DNA from: Takifugu bimaculatus
Taxonomy: Eukaryota > Chordata > Actinopteri > Tetraodontiformes > Tetraodontidae
Reading direction: 5' to 3'
DNA length: 64,000 bases
Assembly (NCBI GenBank): GCA_004026145.2
Contig: CP034976.1
Coordinates: 3,587,296-3,651,295, forward strand
The stretch's first letter is position 1. The number at the start of each line of letters is the position of its first letter. The notes below the pieces were generated by a model that saw only the letters and a list, made by a program, of their open reading frames with translations, ran no database searches and was not told the origin of the DNA. The position numbers and the translations under genes were made by a program. Below are positions 1-11,935 of the stretch, piece after piece.

Positions 1-1345
1 CAGCACTAAAGTCTAAGATTTCAAAATAATTATTAAATCCACTTTGTATCACATCTTGTGGTCTGTTACTGAATATTATCTTTGAAGTGACACCAAAGTT
101 GAGGATGTGTTTCTAATTGAAAGAAGAGATTTGAGGCACAAAACAGGGTTTTGGGGTTTTTCTTTATGACATCCTAATAAAATGACCACCCAAACGATTT
201 GATTTAAGACAATAATGAACATCAGAGGATCCCAGAGCTGAAGGTCAGCAGGTCAAAATTCACTTTTGGAGCATTTTCTGCCTAAATCTTTGGCGGTTGA
301 CAATGGAAAATTGAGCTAAAGGTGCAAAAAAAAACCACTCGAGTCAGCCAAAAGGTCCCATTATTGTAGTCAAAGAAATGCTCATGAATACAGGGAAAAT
401 ACAGCACAGCGTACGTCCAAATTTGGGTACGTTGTTCGATCACGCAGCCACAATTAGCTGCGTTATTCTCAGCCAGATCCTACATTTGATTTCTCTCTAT
501 GGGTTATTCACTGTCTGGGATTAGCGTTAGCTGTGTGGTGGCAGACACATGCAGAATTTCCCAAAGCCTTTTTTAAAATTCAAGGTTGACTTATCGCATT
601 AATCAGAAGCTGTGAACAAAGATATTCTGCGGGTCGTCGTCCCCGAACGATCTCCGAGACGAGCGATCTGTTATTGTTACACGCCGCAGATCTCCGTGGA
701 TTTTAAAGTAAAACCCTTTTTTGCCTTAAATAAATTAAAGGATGAGTGCAATTAAGATTAAACTGGTGGATTTCAAAGTCTGTACCTGCAGAGAGGAACA
801 GGCTGGTCCGATACTGGTGTGATGCTGGTGTCCTGCAACAGAGCTCAAGCAGAATCAATGTTACTTGTTACTTCTGGCACTGGTCTTACTAGCACTGGTC
901 TTACTGGCAGACTTCCTGCTAAGCTAAGGTATAAAATGCTACAGTCGTAGTTTGTAGAGAAGTGACTGGAACACTGAGTGATGAAATGGGTGTCATAAAA
1001 AGCAGCAGCGTCCATCATTTCTAAGATCTTTCATCAAGAAAAAGGACAATTCTAGTAAATAAAATAGTAAATCAAAAGAGAGTTTATTGAGATATTGAAG
1101 TGATTCCCAATAAAATAAAAGGTCCCAATTACAACCAACCAGTTTCCATTTGGAGCTCTGTTCCATTGCTTCATTTCCCCCCACCCACAATAATAAAGAT
1201 TCTGTTGTCCAATAAAGCAAAGATTTAGAAGAAGGTGTCCACTGGTCAAAGTCTCTGTCCTGAAGAAAGCCAGTGGACCAAATTCATGACTAACCTCTAG
1301 AACATTCTGAGAAAAGATTGGTGGCGGTTTGTGAGGGAAACGTTA
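1..1345. other. Single-copy non-coding sequence
   Basis: I see no gene here. Open frames are under about 80 codons on both strands and have no recognisable domains. The only internal structure is a 15-bp tandem duplication (unit GCACTGGTCTTACTA, second copy ending in G) at about 877-906. A moderately CpG-bearing stretch lies around 630-700. Confidence 0.5.
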
Positions 1346-1560
1346 AATCAAAGCATCTGCAGGTCCACCCCTGGATGAGTTACCAGGTCATCGCAGGGCC
1401 CTATATGAGGGTTTGGTACCTTGCTCAAGGGTACCTGGCAGTGCTCTGAAGGGGCTCTGGCTACCACTAGAACACCTTCTATGTTTGTCTGCACTAGAGC
1501 TTGAACCGAGAACCCTCCACCCACACCTTCCTGGTACATATTACAATATTGAGCTAGCCA
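1346..1560 (-). mobile_element. tRNA-derived SINE, copy 1
   Basis: Read on the minus strand this has the order expected of a tRNA-type SINE. An A-box-like TGGCTAGCTCAA lies at 1560-1549 and a B-box-like GGTTCAAGCTC at 1507-1497. A body follows with a 'CTTGAGCAAGGTACC' segment and then 'AACTCATCCAGGGGTGG', which belongs to the L2-like tail shared by many fish SINEs. A second clearly related copy lies at 16225-16450 in the same orientation, with the B-box, 'GTACC' and 'ATCCAG'-type segments in the same order. Pol III boxes and tail order are seen directly; the family name is not assigned. The copy looks old, and no flanking target-site duplication was found. Confidence 0.65.
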
Positions 1561-1569
1561 CACCAAAAA

Positions 1570-2010
1570 TGTAAATATTTTAGCACTACTGGACCCGAAA
1601 GCAGGCAAGCACAGTAGGAATAGTGTCCAACACAAAAATCTTTATTAAAGGTCAACTCAAAAGAGGCACTCGTCCAGCTATTCCGGGGCACAGAGAGAGA
1701 TCTAGCGCAGAGCAAAAACGGGAGTCCGGTCCAGCGCGTTCATCCCTCCAGCAGGGCGGCGTGGAGACCCCAAACGTTACAATGAGTTCTATCAAAAAGC
1801 GAAGGAACAGGAGTCAGAGTTACCATATGCAAAGCGGAGGCGCTCCGTCCTTAAATAGGTGGCCGTGTAGATTGCCGGCAGGTGCGTCTGCCTGCAGCGC
1901 CAGCTGTAGCAGATTATCAGCTCCTCCACGCCCCCTGCAGGAAGAAGCAAGCAGGACCACAACAGCACGCGATCCGGAACCCTGGACCTCAACACCCCAA
2001 CTGGATATTT
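1570..2010 (-). mobile_element. Solo LTR of a retrotransposon (Gypsy-like)
   Basis: On the minus strand this block has LTR architecture. There is a TATA-type TATTTAA at 1857-1851 and an AATAAA polyadenylation signal at 1646-1641, about 205 bp downstream. A 3' end then reads '...CTTTCGGGTCCAG...TTTACA', closing with CA at 1570. The 'TTTCGGGTCC' end is typical of fish Ty3/Gypsy LTRs (established knowledge, from memory). No gag or pol sequence is adjacent and no second LTR was found, so a solo LTR left by recombination is inferred. The upper boundary is uncertain (about 1990-2100). Frames of 129 and 133 codons across it are accidental. Confidence 0.6.
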
Positions 2011-5000
2011 AATCTTTTGAATGTGTCTTTTTCGATATTGAAAGCGTCTGAGCCGGTCGCTCAAGGATTCAACAGCCTGGCAGCGAGGTGTTTTTTCCAT
2101 TGATGCTAACATGCTCAGCATAAACGTATCATTAAAATGATTAGACGGATTAGCCCGCTTTGTCCATTCTGAGCAGAAATGTCTGGAAATCACAGACCTG
2201 TGTAGCGCGGGAGCACTGCGATAAGTCTGAAACAGTAGGAAAAAGCCCGCAGGCCAGAGAATGAATCAAAGGTAATATGGGTCACCGTTGGAGCATTCTA
2301 ATTTGGACATCTCTCCGGGGGCAGATTACCTAGCACAGTATTCTCCTCTCAGGCCAAGAAGCATTCTTTCAAGTTAGACTGAGATAAACAAGTGGCTTCG
2401 TCATTTGGAGGTCGAGGCAACTTCAGCAGAAAAAAGGAGGGGGAAAAAAATTCTAATACTGAAATTTATATATGAGATATAAGAGGGAGTAGTTTAGTTT
2501 GGAGGACATTTCATTCCGGAATTGTATGATGTGGAATGAGAGTGTAATTGGATGAATCCAACGAAAGCCTTTTCCTATTTTCTTGTTATTCCGGTAGTCT
2601 AGCATTCACAAGAGGCACTTCGACAACTTTATACACTTCCTGTTTGACATTCCCCAGCAACACAAGCTGATATTGTTTTAATACGTGTACTGATAAATAA
2701 ATGCAGACAGTTCCCACCTGTTTGCTCTGGTTGTTGGTGTTGAATCAGCAAAAACATCGGTGATCCCGGACCACTGATGGCACCGGGGTGTTTTCACAGC
2801 TGCAGAAAACATCAAATTTATCAATATACTATATTTACACACATATTGTGCCTAGACTGGGGGACTATTTGGATTAACTGGTAAAAACTAAGCTCATTAG
2901 ACATTAAGCTTGGATCCGTCAGGATTCTTGCGCCTGCTTTTAGGACATGCTCAACACAGCTCTTTACATCTGTCTGACATCTGTTTACAGGCTGTCAGTC
3001 ACCACGAGCTAATAAAAACCCACCAGTCAACACTGTCTGGTTCAACTCAAGTCAAGATAATTACAAGAAGTGGAAACTGGGGGGAGGTGTCAGACCCACT
3101 GGGTTCCACTCTCGATGGCCCCCCTCCTCGTCTCCGCTGAGTGTTTTACAAAGGTGGCCGACTAATAAATTCTTAAGGCGAATGCTTTGCCTTTGTAAAC
3201 AGGGTCTGGCACCAACTTTCTGCTAACTTCATTAGAGTCCCAGAGCCAAAAGCAGCCTTTACCATGAAACTGGACGATTTAAGTCTTGATGATGTCAATA
3301 TCCATTTATTCCTGTCTTGAATAGAACTCTAATTATAATCCCGCTCATATAAATGTGAGCTATAAAGTCCATTTCACAGACACATTATGGAAAGTGCAAG
3401 TCTATCGAAAATAGCTGGCGACCAAACTTCACATTTAAATCACATTCAAATATGAGAATCACAGAGTGTTCTGGTTTTAGATATCATTTAAATATTCTCA
3501 ATTAGCATTAAAAGCTTTTTCATTGTACACCTCAGTTTTCTGACATTCAGTTCACTTCCTTCCCTACAGCCATGAAACACTCCACACCGTTGACAGCAGT
3601 GGGGGATTGAAACTGGCCTTCAGAAATTGATTTTCTCACCAGGTTCAAGTGTTTGTCTATGTTGGTGTTTGTAAAAGAAGCCCTCAGAAATGAGCAATAT
3701 TTTTTTTTTTGATTGTGAAACCTCACAGGCAACAACCGAAAAAAATAAATCTGAAGGTGACTTTGGGAATCACTTGGCAACCTCGCATAATTGGAAGCTT
3801 TTATAATGGAGTAAAGCTGCTTTTAAAAGATGGCTCTCAGAGGCAGCAGGAACCCAATGAGGGACGTGCCCCCCCCCCCGGGTGGGGACTGTTTGTTGGA
3901 AGTGCCATTAGGCCACACGGGCGGGGACATATCGCGGTCATTCATTTAAAACTTTTGACAGCTTCCATTAAATTAAGGGAAACGTCCAACTTCTTGTGAA
4001 ACCAACCAGAACAAAATAGCAGGAAATGGCCTGAGGGTCACTTCTGTGCAGGGTTTTCTGGGAAAAAGAGATCGTTCCAGTAATGGAAACTGCAACTTCT
4101 GGCACTGCGGGGAACAATTTCATTAATTTATTAACTGGCCTTAAGTTAAGGTTTATTTAAAGATGAGAAAGTGTCAAAAGTGGAAAAAACAAATCCTTAA
4201 ATGTGCTTGCGTAGAAGCGGGTTTTGTCCTGAAAATTTGAAGGAAAGGGAACATTAAAGGTGGACACGTCCTCTGCAAGAACCTTTATTTGGCGTCTCCT
4301 GGACACATCTGGGCGGGGCTGATTTCACACCCGGTGACTGACAACCATGCCGTGATTGGTGGGAAGGAAAGCGGGCGTGACCTTTGCGGAAATGTCTCCG
4401 CGAACAGAGGAGAGCGTCTGCAGAAGCTGGTGATGCCTTTGCGACAAATTTTGTGAAGTGAGCAGCCATAAAGTCGATATTCCTGAGATCCTTCCATGCA
4501 GCATGCGGACGAAATCATTTGATCAGGCAGATTTATGGCTTCACGACGCTTCTTAATACCCACAGTCCGCTTCACGGATGATGTCGCTGATGTCTTTATG
4601 AGGAGGCCATTGCTCACCTTGGCCCTCAGACGCTGTGTGATCGATCAGAATACAAACCGCCAAGCGGGAGCCTGACGGGGGCCCCAAAACGCGCGTTGGA
4701 ACGAGGAGATGGCGAGCAGCCGCATCATCGGGTCTACACGAGCGGCTGGTTAAAATCGCCGAAAAGACGACGCCATTCAGTGCCACGGTGCAGCTTCCAA
4801 TTTGATTGTTACTGAGAATGAAATGTTGCAGAAAATCTAAGTATATATGAGATTTCACATGCTGATAATTTCAGGTGATTGCTTTATGCAACCAGGCTTG
4901 AACCATAACCGACATAACCGGGTGCGGACGCTGCTCCTCCTCTTCCTCCTCCTCCTCCTCCTCCTCCTCTTCATCTCCACCAGACTCGTGTCAGGAAGCA

Positions 5001-5929
5001 GAACTGATATCTGATGTTTTCAGCTCCTTTTTGGCGCCGCGTGGCCAGTTAATCTATCAGAGCCGCTCATGCCTACGGATTGATGGATTGTGGAGGCTTA
5101 ATTTAACACGGCGAAGAATAGGGGAACGGACGCAAATAACACAGCCGCCACGAGCTTATCAACCTGAGCGGGGATTACAAGGGAAATGAATCATTAACAC
5201 TATTGCCACTCCAATGCCGCTAAAGCATGATTGGCAGGTTAAAGCGGGGTGCTAGCGGGGAGAAAATGGGTGGAGCTGCGGGCTGAAACAGGTGTCATTA
5301 TCAGATGAGAGCTCCAGGAAATGACGTATGTGTGAGCGGCAAGCAAAAATGGACAGAAGAAGGACGGAGGGCGGCTTATGGCCGCGACACGGGGACCAGG
5401 CTAACGTCCAGTTCGTCAGCACGGGTCCATGGACCGATTCTGTGAGAGCGACACGCTTCCAGCAGGGAGCTGAAGCACAATGTTGTCCACTGTTCATAGG
5501 GCTGGTATTTTGGTATTAACACAAAGGCTTTTTTTGATTCGCAGCACATGGAGACAGCAACATGATACCAGGTAGATTTTAATAGCTTTATGGAAAATAC
5601 TGGGATGCCGTGCTGGTGAAGGGGATTCTGGGTCATGGAGGGATTTGTTAAGTTATTACAGTGTCTGGTGCAAGGCCCTTATCGGCACCTGCCAAGTCTT
5701 TGGCAGACCCAGTGGGATTGCACTGACCCTGGTGGAAGTAATGGATATTAGAAAATCTTCCCACTGCGCAGGGGGAGGCGGGTGTGGGGGGGGAGTGAAT
5801 GGGTGACAGAGCAGGGAAAAGGCAGCTGGGGGAGGAGAAATGGACAAAACCTCAAGGACACAATGCTGCAGTATGGCAGTAAGTGAGTAAATATATGAAT
5901 GCAGGGGAAAATCTGATATGAGCAAAGTG
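2011..5929. other. Unique non-coding sequence with simple-sequence patches
   Basis: No gene or mobile element was recognised. It contains a run of 11 C at 3869-3879, the CCT-rich run at 4934-4972 and a G-rich run near 5787. Around 4270-4760 GC and CpG are somewhat higher than in the surroundings, but no promoter motif or coherent exon is visible. Confidence 0.45.
4934..4972 (+). repeat. (CCT)n trinucleotide array
   Basis: About 39 bp of CTC/CCT units with two CTT variants. Confidence 0.85.
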
Positions 5930-6150
5930 ATAAATGTGCGAGCCACCGGTTACATTATGTTTATTATTTACATAATGCATATTTAGTGGAACACAAAAGC
6001 AGAGGTTTGCATGCAAATAATGGGTCGAGCTTTGTTAGGGTCTCTTAAAGGCTACTTAATATTTAAGGTATAAACATCTTAAACGGAAAGATTCTTTCCT
6101 GCAAAGCTTTTGTTAAACAATTTCTCATGCAAATGCATAATTCATATTCA
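5930..6150 (+). promoter_or_regulatory. Candidate enhancer with clustered POU/octamer sites
   Basis: Two perfect octamers ATGCAAAT occur at 6011-6018 and 6127-6134. The second is extended as ATGCAAATGCATAATTCAT. A further POU-like CATAATGCATATTTAG lies at 5971-5986. The block is AT-rich, non-repetitive and free of long frames, as expected of a developmental non-coding element. Octamers are established POU-factor targets; enhancer function here is inference. Confidence 0.35.
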
Positions 6151-8439
6151 CAACTTGTAGCCACGGTTTGAAAATTCGGCGCTTTCGCAGACAATAAATG
6201 TGGAAATGTGGCGGGCGGCTGCTCGCAGGCCGCCAGCGGGAAGAAGCTTTTACAAAGTCCCCTATTGGGTCATGTTGCGTAATTGGACCTATTGGTCCTC
6301 TTCATAGTGACATTTTGGCTCCCGTCTCAAAAGATCAACCGTTCATCGTTAAAGATGGACAAAGTGCCTCCACTTCAAACTGATCAAAGATGAAATATTG
6401 CAGATCTAAGTGCCACCATCTGGCACTACTGATGTCATTTAGGTTCTGGGCATCAACAGGAGTGACTGAGGCCTTATTTATCTTTTCACAGCAGCCATTT
6501 AACAAAAATAATAAGGCAGGTGTTACAGATGACTGATTTGATGCTAATTAAGCTTCCATTCGTGTCAATTTGCTCTTTGCAAAGAGGTCTGTCGCAGGCA
6601 GCGTTCAACTATTGTGACTTTTATTACACTTTTTATAGCATCAAGATAATAAATTGCACCGACAGAGGAGGCGAAACAAGAAGCCGCGATGAGAAATAAA
6701 CTGGGGCGCTCGCCCCTGCCCACTCCAGGAACATCTTGGACCTGGATCAGGGTGTAAAGCACCACATTGGGTTGTCTTGGAGATGAAAAAGGACATAATT
6801 GTGGCGGCATTTGTGGCTGTGACTCCAAAATGGTGCTTCTCTCTGCCACTGAGTTAATTCACCATAAACTGAAGATCTCGTGAGTTGCTGTTAGCAGAGG
6901 TAGCCTGCTAAGCTATCTGTCTCACTCTCAGGCTTTCAGAGTGACCAGCTCTCAGCCTTAATGTTTTACCATATCCCTCGACTCCCGTAAGTTCCCATAA
7001 GTTCCCATAAGTGTGCAGCGCAGTGTGATGTGGCACTCTCACAAACATTTCATAACATTCAATGTTGCATAAATTCGCTGTCAAATGCATGCTACCATAT
7101 TAGCATATGCTAACAGTGCTGCAACTTACCCGAAGCCGTCTGTGCAGCAGCAGGTTTTATGCACAAGGGTCGCAGGAATGCAGGAGCCTGCTTTCCGCTG
7201 AGTTGCACAGTAAGGATCTGCATGTGGGAAATGCTTGGATGAAGCTGTACATTTACAAGCTGAAGGGAGCCTGTCGAAGAATTCGGATGGGGGTTGGTTG
7301 ATTAGCACATTACACATGGCTCCTTTAAATTTAGCTCAGAGAATGATAATATTGTTGATGCCCGTGAAGAGAACCCAACCCTTTGTTTGTAAGGTAGCTA
7401 GGACCAGTTAGACATATAATATTCGACCGATGTGCTCCAACAAGAGCAAGAACCCGGAACACTTAATACTCGATAAAAGGCAAAAAAAATAGATCCCTAA
7501 ATACAATGAAAATGTGCCGGGCCAAGGACAATAAACAGAAACTACCAGCCTGAAAATGAGAGGTTTGAAAGCGTCTATCCTGACGATGACATAACCTTAC
7601 TGCGTCCCGCCATTGACGGGCGTCGCAGTCCGACAGCCTTTTTGGCGAGTGCTTTATCGTCCCGGGCTGCCCTTGTCAAGGTTAAAACCACAAACAATAC
7701 GACTCATTTACACGGAGACGCACTTCCGTCATCTCCGACACCCTATGAACACGTATTACGCTGTGTTTTCAACACACCGTGGGTTGAACATCTCCCTTTT
7801 GATTAAGTGTTGCCTTGAGACAAACCAGACACAAACCGGGCCAAACAAATCAAAGCCAGGCACTAATGTTTCAAAGCCCGTCACGCATCTCCTGTTGGCT
7901 GGCGGAGTTAAAATGCTTTCCCTTTAAGCTTTCATGTGAATCTTACGGGCATATGAAATAATATCCAGTGGATGAACTGTCAGGAAGGAGGCAGGATAAA
8001 GTGAGTCCTTACTGGGATGCAAAAATAGACGGAGGAGTCTTTGGTGCTGTAGAGGCTTTAATGCGAGTCTGTCATTACGGGCGACGCTCGGATCGGAGCT
8101 CAGAGATGATGTTTAGAGATTAGACCTGGTTCTGCTGCCGAGTCGACTGCCAGAGGAGAACACGCAGGAGCAAAAAGCCAAAGAAAATATTCATCTAGCA
8201 CGGGTAGGGGGGGGGACATGTAGACAGTGGACACATGGAAACTGGGGACTTTGATCAAGCAGTGAAAAAATAGAGGGTGTTGTCAATCGGGCGTCTAATT
8301 AAAGTCGAATGGGAAATTGGGGGCGCCTGCGCGTGTTTGTCAAGCATTTATACGCACTTGCTATTTGTCACCTCTGAATGACCTTGATCAGTGTAATATT
8401 CCATTTTTTCTGTTCCAGCTTGCCTGCTTCAATCTCATT
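6151..8439. other. Unique non-coding sequence
   Basis: No gene or element was recognised. Small structures include a 7-bp inverted repeat at 6409-6427 and a tandem repeat of the 10-mer GTTCCCATAA at about 6990-7010. A G run lies near 8208. Open frames are short and unconvincing. Confidence 0.45.
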
Positions 8440-8830
8440 TAGGCGGCGCGACAAAGCGGCTCAATGAGCGCGTGTGTGAGAGAGACAGACGAGAGGGGTG
8501 GCGTGACCCCATGTCTTTTAATCAGCAACCGAGCTCGGCTCGCGTCGCCGGCGGAGATAAAGGCCCCGCCTGTCACACAGGTGGAAGGAGCGGATGGGAA
8601 GCTTCCGCCTCCGATAGCGGCTTGTCCAAACGCTAACATGTGGGCCGACAAAGATCCGGAAACAGAGCCGCTGTCGGGCCTCGGATTGATAACAGCGTGA
8701 CTGAGAGGAGAGCAAGACAGAACAGATGAGTCCGAGGCCTAAATGAGATAATCGCTCATCACCGGGTCCCCTGCAGAGTGATGGGAGCCATCTTCTGTTA
8801 TCAGACGCCTGACAGACCATAGATTTCATT
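8440..8830. promoter_or_regulatory. CpG-rich patch, function unknown
   Basis: This stretch is clearly richer in CpG and GC than its flanks, with examples at 8448-8475, 8525-8560 and 8615-8690. Overlapping frames of 70-103 codons on both strands follow from the low stop density of GC-rich DNA and encode nothing recognised. GATA-type sites (GATAA near 8690, TTATC near 8798) lie in and just after it. It could be a small CpG island, an orphan promoter or a conserved element. No TATA box or obvious first exon was found. Confidence 0.3.
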
Positions 8831-8974
8831 ACTGCTTCATCTTTTTTTGGTCTGTTTCAAATGGTAAACTTCAGAAGACTGTGTGAGACGTTGGGTTAAG
8901 GCGTTATCATCTACAACTACAAGAACTACAACTGAACCTTCTGACATACTGTGCAACACCATCGCTTCCCTCCA

Positions 8975-9083
8975 ATCCATCCACCATCCATCCATCCATC
9001 CATCCATCCATCCATCCATCCATCCATCCATCCATCCATCCATCCATCCATCCATCCATCCATCCAGCCATCCATCCATCATC
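8975..9083 (+). repeat. (CATC)n tetranucleotide microsatellite
   Basis: An almost uninterrupted CATC/ATCC array of about 109 bp with small interruptions near 8983 and 9067. The PSIH/WMDG-repeat open frames here are microsatellite translation, not protein genes. GGATGG arrays often mark LINE/SINE tails in fish, but no tail sequence was recognised beside this one. Confidence 0.95.
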
Positions 9084-11655
9084 TACCCTTACTGTCCAAT
9101 ACATACATTTTTAAATAAATAATCCGGCATATGCACCAGAAATCATACTATTTTTAGTGTCATACCCCTTAGATCTTCCATAAACTGAGATTTATCTCTC
9201 CATATATGACATATATGCACACACGTTACCATTCTGTTCTGCATGTTTTGCCTGTGTCTTTAAATGAAAGACATTGTGAGATTTACAAATTGCCAGAGAA
9301 TTTTGGCTCTGATTGGTTTCCCCAACTATTCTTCTGCCACCAGGCACGATTTTTCAAGGAATAAATTAGAGTTCAAATTATAGCAGCCAGATAGCGAGTC
9401 AGCAATTAAGGAACTACAGCAGAAAGATGCATTAATCTCCCGTCTCGGGTCCTAAGTAGAAGAGGAACAAATGGAAGGCTGTGTGGTGGTGAAAAAACCT
9501 GTTAATGAAGAATACAACCGGATGAAAACATAGGAGGGAACTGGCAGGGGATCCACTGATGGGAAACACTCCAACTGTTCCCTCATCTCTTTTATATTTG
9601 CTTTTAAAATACATTGAGAGCTGAGCTGTGAAATACATCTTCTGTTGCTCCCATCGACACGGGTTGAAACCGGAGACCTTGATCTGGATGAGGTTACCCC
9701 AGAGGAGCGGAGGGTAAAAGGCTTTGCCCTACATTGTCTAATAACATAAAGAAAACCCCAAAACAATAAGGATCAAACCCAAAAAGTAGAAGTAAGAAAT
9801 GTGATGCCGGTTATAAAGGAATTGTTGATTTTCTCTATTTATCCCCAGCAACAGTGTGCCAGGCTCCAAATTAGAAAAAAAGAGAGAAAGTTAACATCAA
9901 ATTTTCCAGAAAAGTGGCAAACACAAAGCAATTATGAATCTTATTAATATAAAACAGTGTCCAAACAACAATTTCTGTTGTTTCAAGAGCGAATTTAATG
10001 TAATTTGCGTCAATGCTGTATCGCTAGCTGATGTAAAAGTGCTAAAACTAGCTGCAAGTAGGTCAGAGAGGGCAACCAAACAGGAAGTTGTGCTAATCAT
10101 CTCTTCAAGTCACGCCGAATCAGCAGATAAATAATGTGAACGACACAATACGGCCCCAAAAGCTAATAAAGAGCCCAGTTAGCCAACATGCGACAGACGC
10201 CATTTCAATTCCACCTGGTGTCAAAGGCCAGGAGACAAAATGAGAAATCTGAGACTCTGGGCAGAGTTTAATCACAAAATCAACTCGCCCAGTCAGGAAC
10301 AGATGCGTGCACGGAAGCTGCCGCAGCACAGGAGGGTCAGGATTGTGCATAATATTACTCAAAATGAGGAAAAGAACTGCTTATCTTTTAGACACCAATA
10401 AGCTAGTTGCTAATTTCAGGAATATGAGTCAGATATATAGGCTACACTGACCCATTTTTTCAGCAATCCACACATTATCGGGCGTAAAGACTTGACCTTT
10501 TAACATGGCTGACACGAAATTCAGCCATCTTTACGTCACTGCGGGTGTTTTGGTTCAATGGTATAAGAAGCGCAGTGGCCAATGCTCAACTAGTTGTTTT
10601 GTGCATTCATGCTATTGCTAGTTTTTGTGGAGGTAAATTATATTGAATCAAACTGCTTCCAGCAGAACTTTTACCTTTTCTCTTCTCTATTTACCATTTG
10701 TTCCACTATTAATTTGCTGTTTTGGGCAACCTCTAAAAAAAAAACCTAAAAAAAACCCTGTTCATATTTTCAGACAAGGTTGATTGTTCGATGTATGTTA
10801 AACAGGCATGTTTTATCATTAAAAGACTGGTTTAATTTAGTGGTTTTTTTTTTTCTTTCTGAATGGCAAATAGCCTGTGCAGCTTAAATGTTTCAGACTC
10901 CTTGATGTTTTGCTGGGTTTCATCTGTGAACAGGAGTCAAAATTCACATTTGCATGCTTGCTAAATCCGCCCACGCCATATATCTCGCCACTGGATGATC
11001 AAAAGTAGACTTAATAGGGATAAGCACATGGGGGAGTTTAATTATGAAGCCAAAATACTTTCAAATGATGTTTGGACTTGTGCAGTTGCTGGAAGTGAGT
11101 TTCTGGCAGTGACGAGAGGGAGAATTTAGTGAATCTGAGTCAAAGCAGCTGCATTATTTGTGTTGTGGGATTTAGAAACCAACCGGAGCAGAGATCAATA
11201 AGCCCAAATGGGTCTGGGAATAAGATGATGCCAAAGCGTCCGATGTCAATGAATCTGCTTATCTCCTTCTTCCAACCTGCAGTTCACTGGAATGTCCTCA
11301 CTCGCCTGTAGAGGACTAGAAAGGAGCTGGAAAAGCAACCGAGACCTGGACCAGGACCTGGGTTCATTCTGAGGTCTTTGGCCACATTGACAGGAAGTAC
11401 TTATGGTTTTAACGGAGAAAAAAATAAATAAATAAAAGCCAAAACAAGGGTTTGGTTTTTGACTTGACAACAATGGCCAGAGCAGAGGCTGTGCACTGTC
11501 AGGGCAGAACAACGTCGGTGTTTCACAGCTATTCCAGCCCTGGATTATTCAGAAAGCTGCATTATCGTCTATGCTCCACGGCTGATACAGGGTGCGTGGG
11601 CGAAATGAGCAGCTGCTCAGGGAAGCAGCCTGACCTCGGTTAGAAAGACCTGGCG
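9084..11655. other. Unique non-coding sequence
   Basis: No gene was recognised. Homopolymer runs occur near 10735-10755 (A) and 10843-10855 (T). A short tRNA-B-box-like string near 9660-9672 on the minus strand was judged too weak to call. Confidence 0.45.
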
Positions 11656-11659
11656 CACG

Positions 11660-11935
11660 CACACATACATCATGGTACTTGTATCTTTGTGGGGACTTTA
11701 ATAAGCACAATGCATTACCCAGCTCCTCACTCTAACAATCCCAAGCAATCCTTTAACCCAGAGCCTAATCCTGACCCTTACCTAAACCCAATTCTAATCT
11801 CAACCTTAGAACCATGTCTAAACCCTTAAACTGTCCTTTGAAGTTGGGAGGACCAGTCAAAATGTCCTCACTTCCCAAAAATGTCCTCATTTTGCTAGCA
11901 GATTTTGTTACTCAACACACACACACACAGTATGA
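11660..11935 (+). repeat. Telomere-like (CCCTAA-type) dispersed fish repeat, copy 1
   Basis: The order is 'TTGTGGGGACTTT' near 11688, then about 120 bp of degenerate CCTAACC/CTAAACCC units, then 'AAAATGTCCTCAC' at about 11860-11872, ending in a short (CA)n at 11918-11930. The ends GTGGGGAC and GTCCTCAC are near inverted repeats. A second copy with the same order occurs on the opposite strand at 47057-47325. The repeated architecture is seen directly; its origin is unknown to me. Confidence 0.7.

Noticed and set aside
8837..9122. Open frames encoding WMDG/PSIH repeats (also INQS at 25.9 kb, YLSI at 26.6 and 37.7 kb)
   Set aside because: They are translations of tetranucleotide microsatellites, which lack stops because of their period.
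9643..9715. tRNA/SINE-like B-box (GGTTTCAACCC) on the minus strand
   Set aside because: No convincing A box, no cloverleaf and no second copy in the window.
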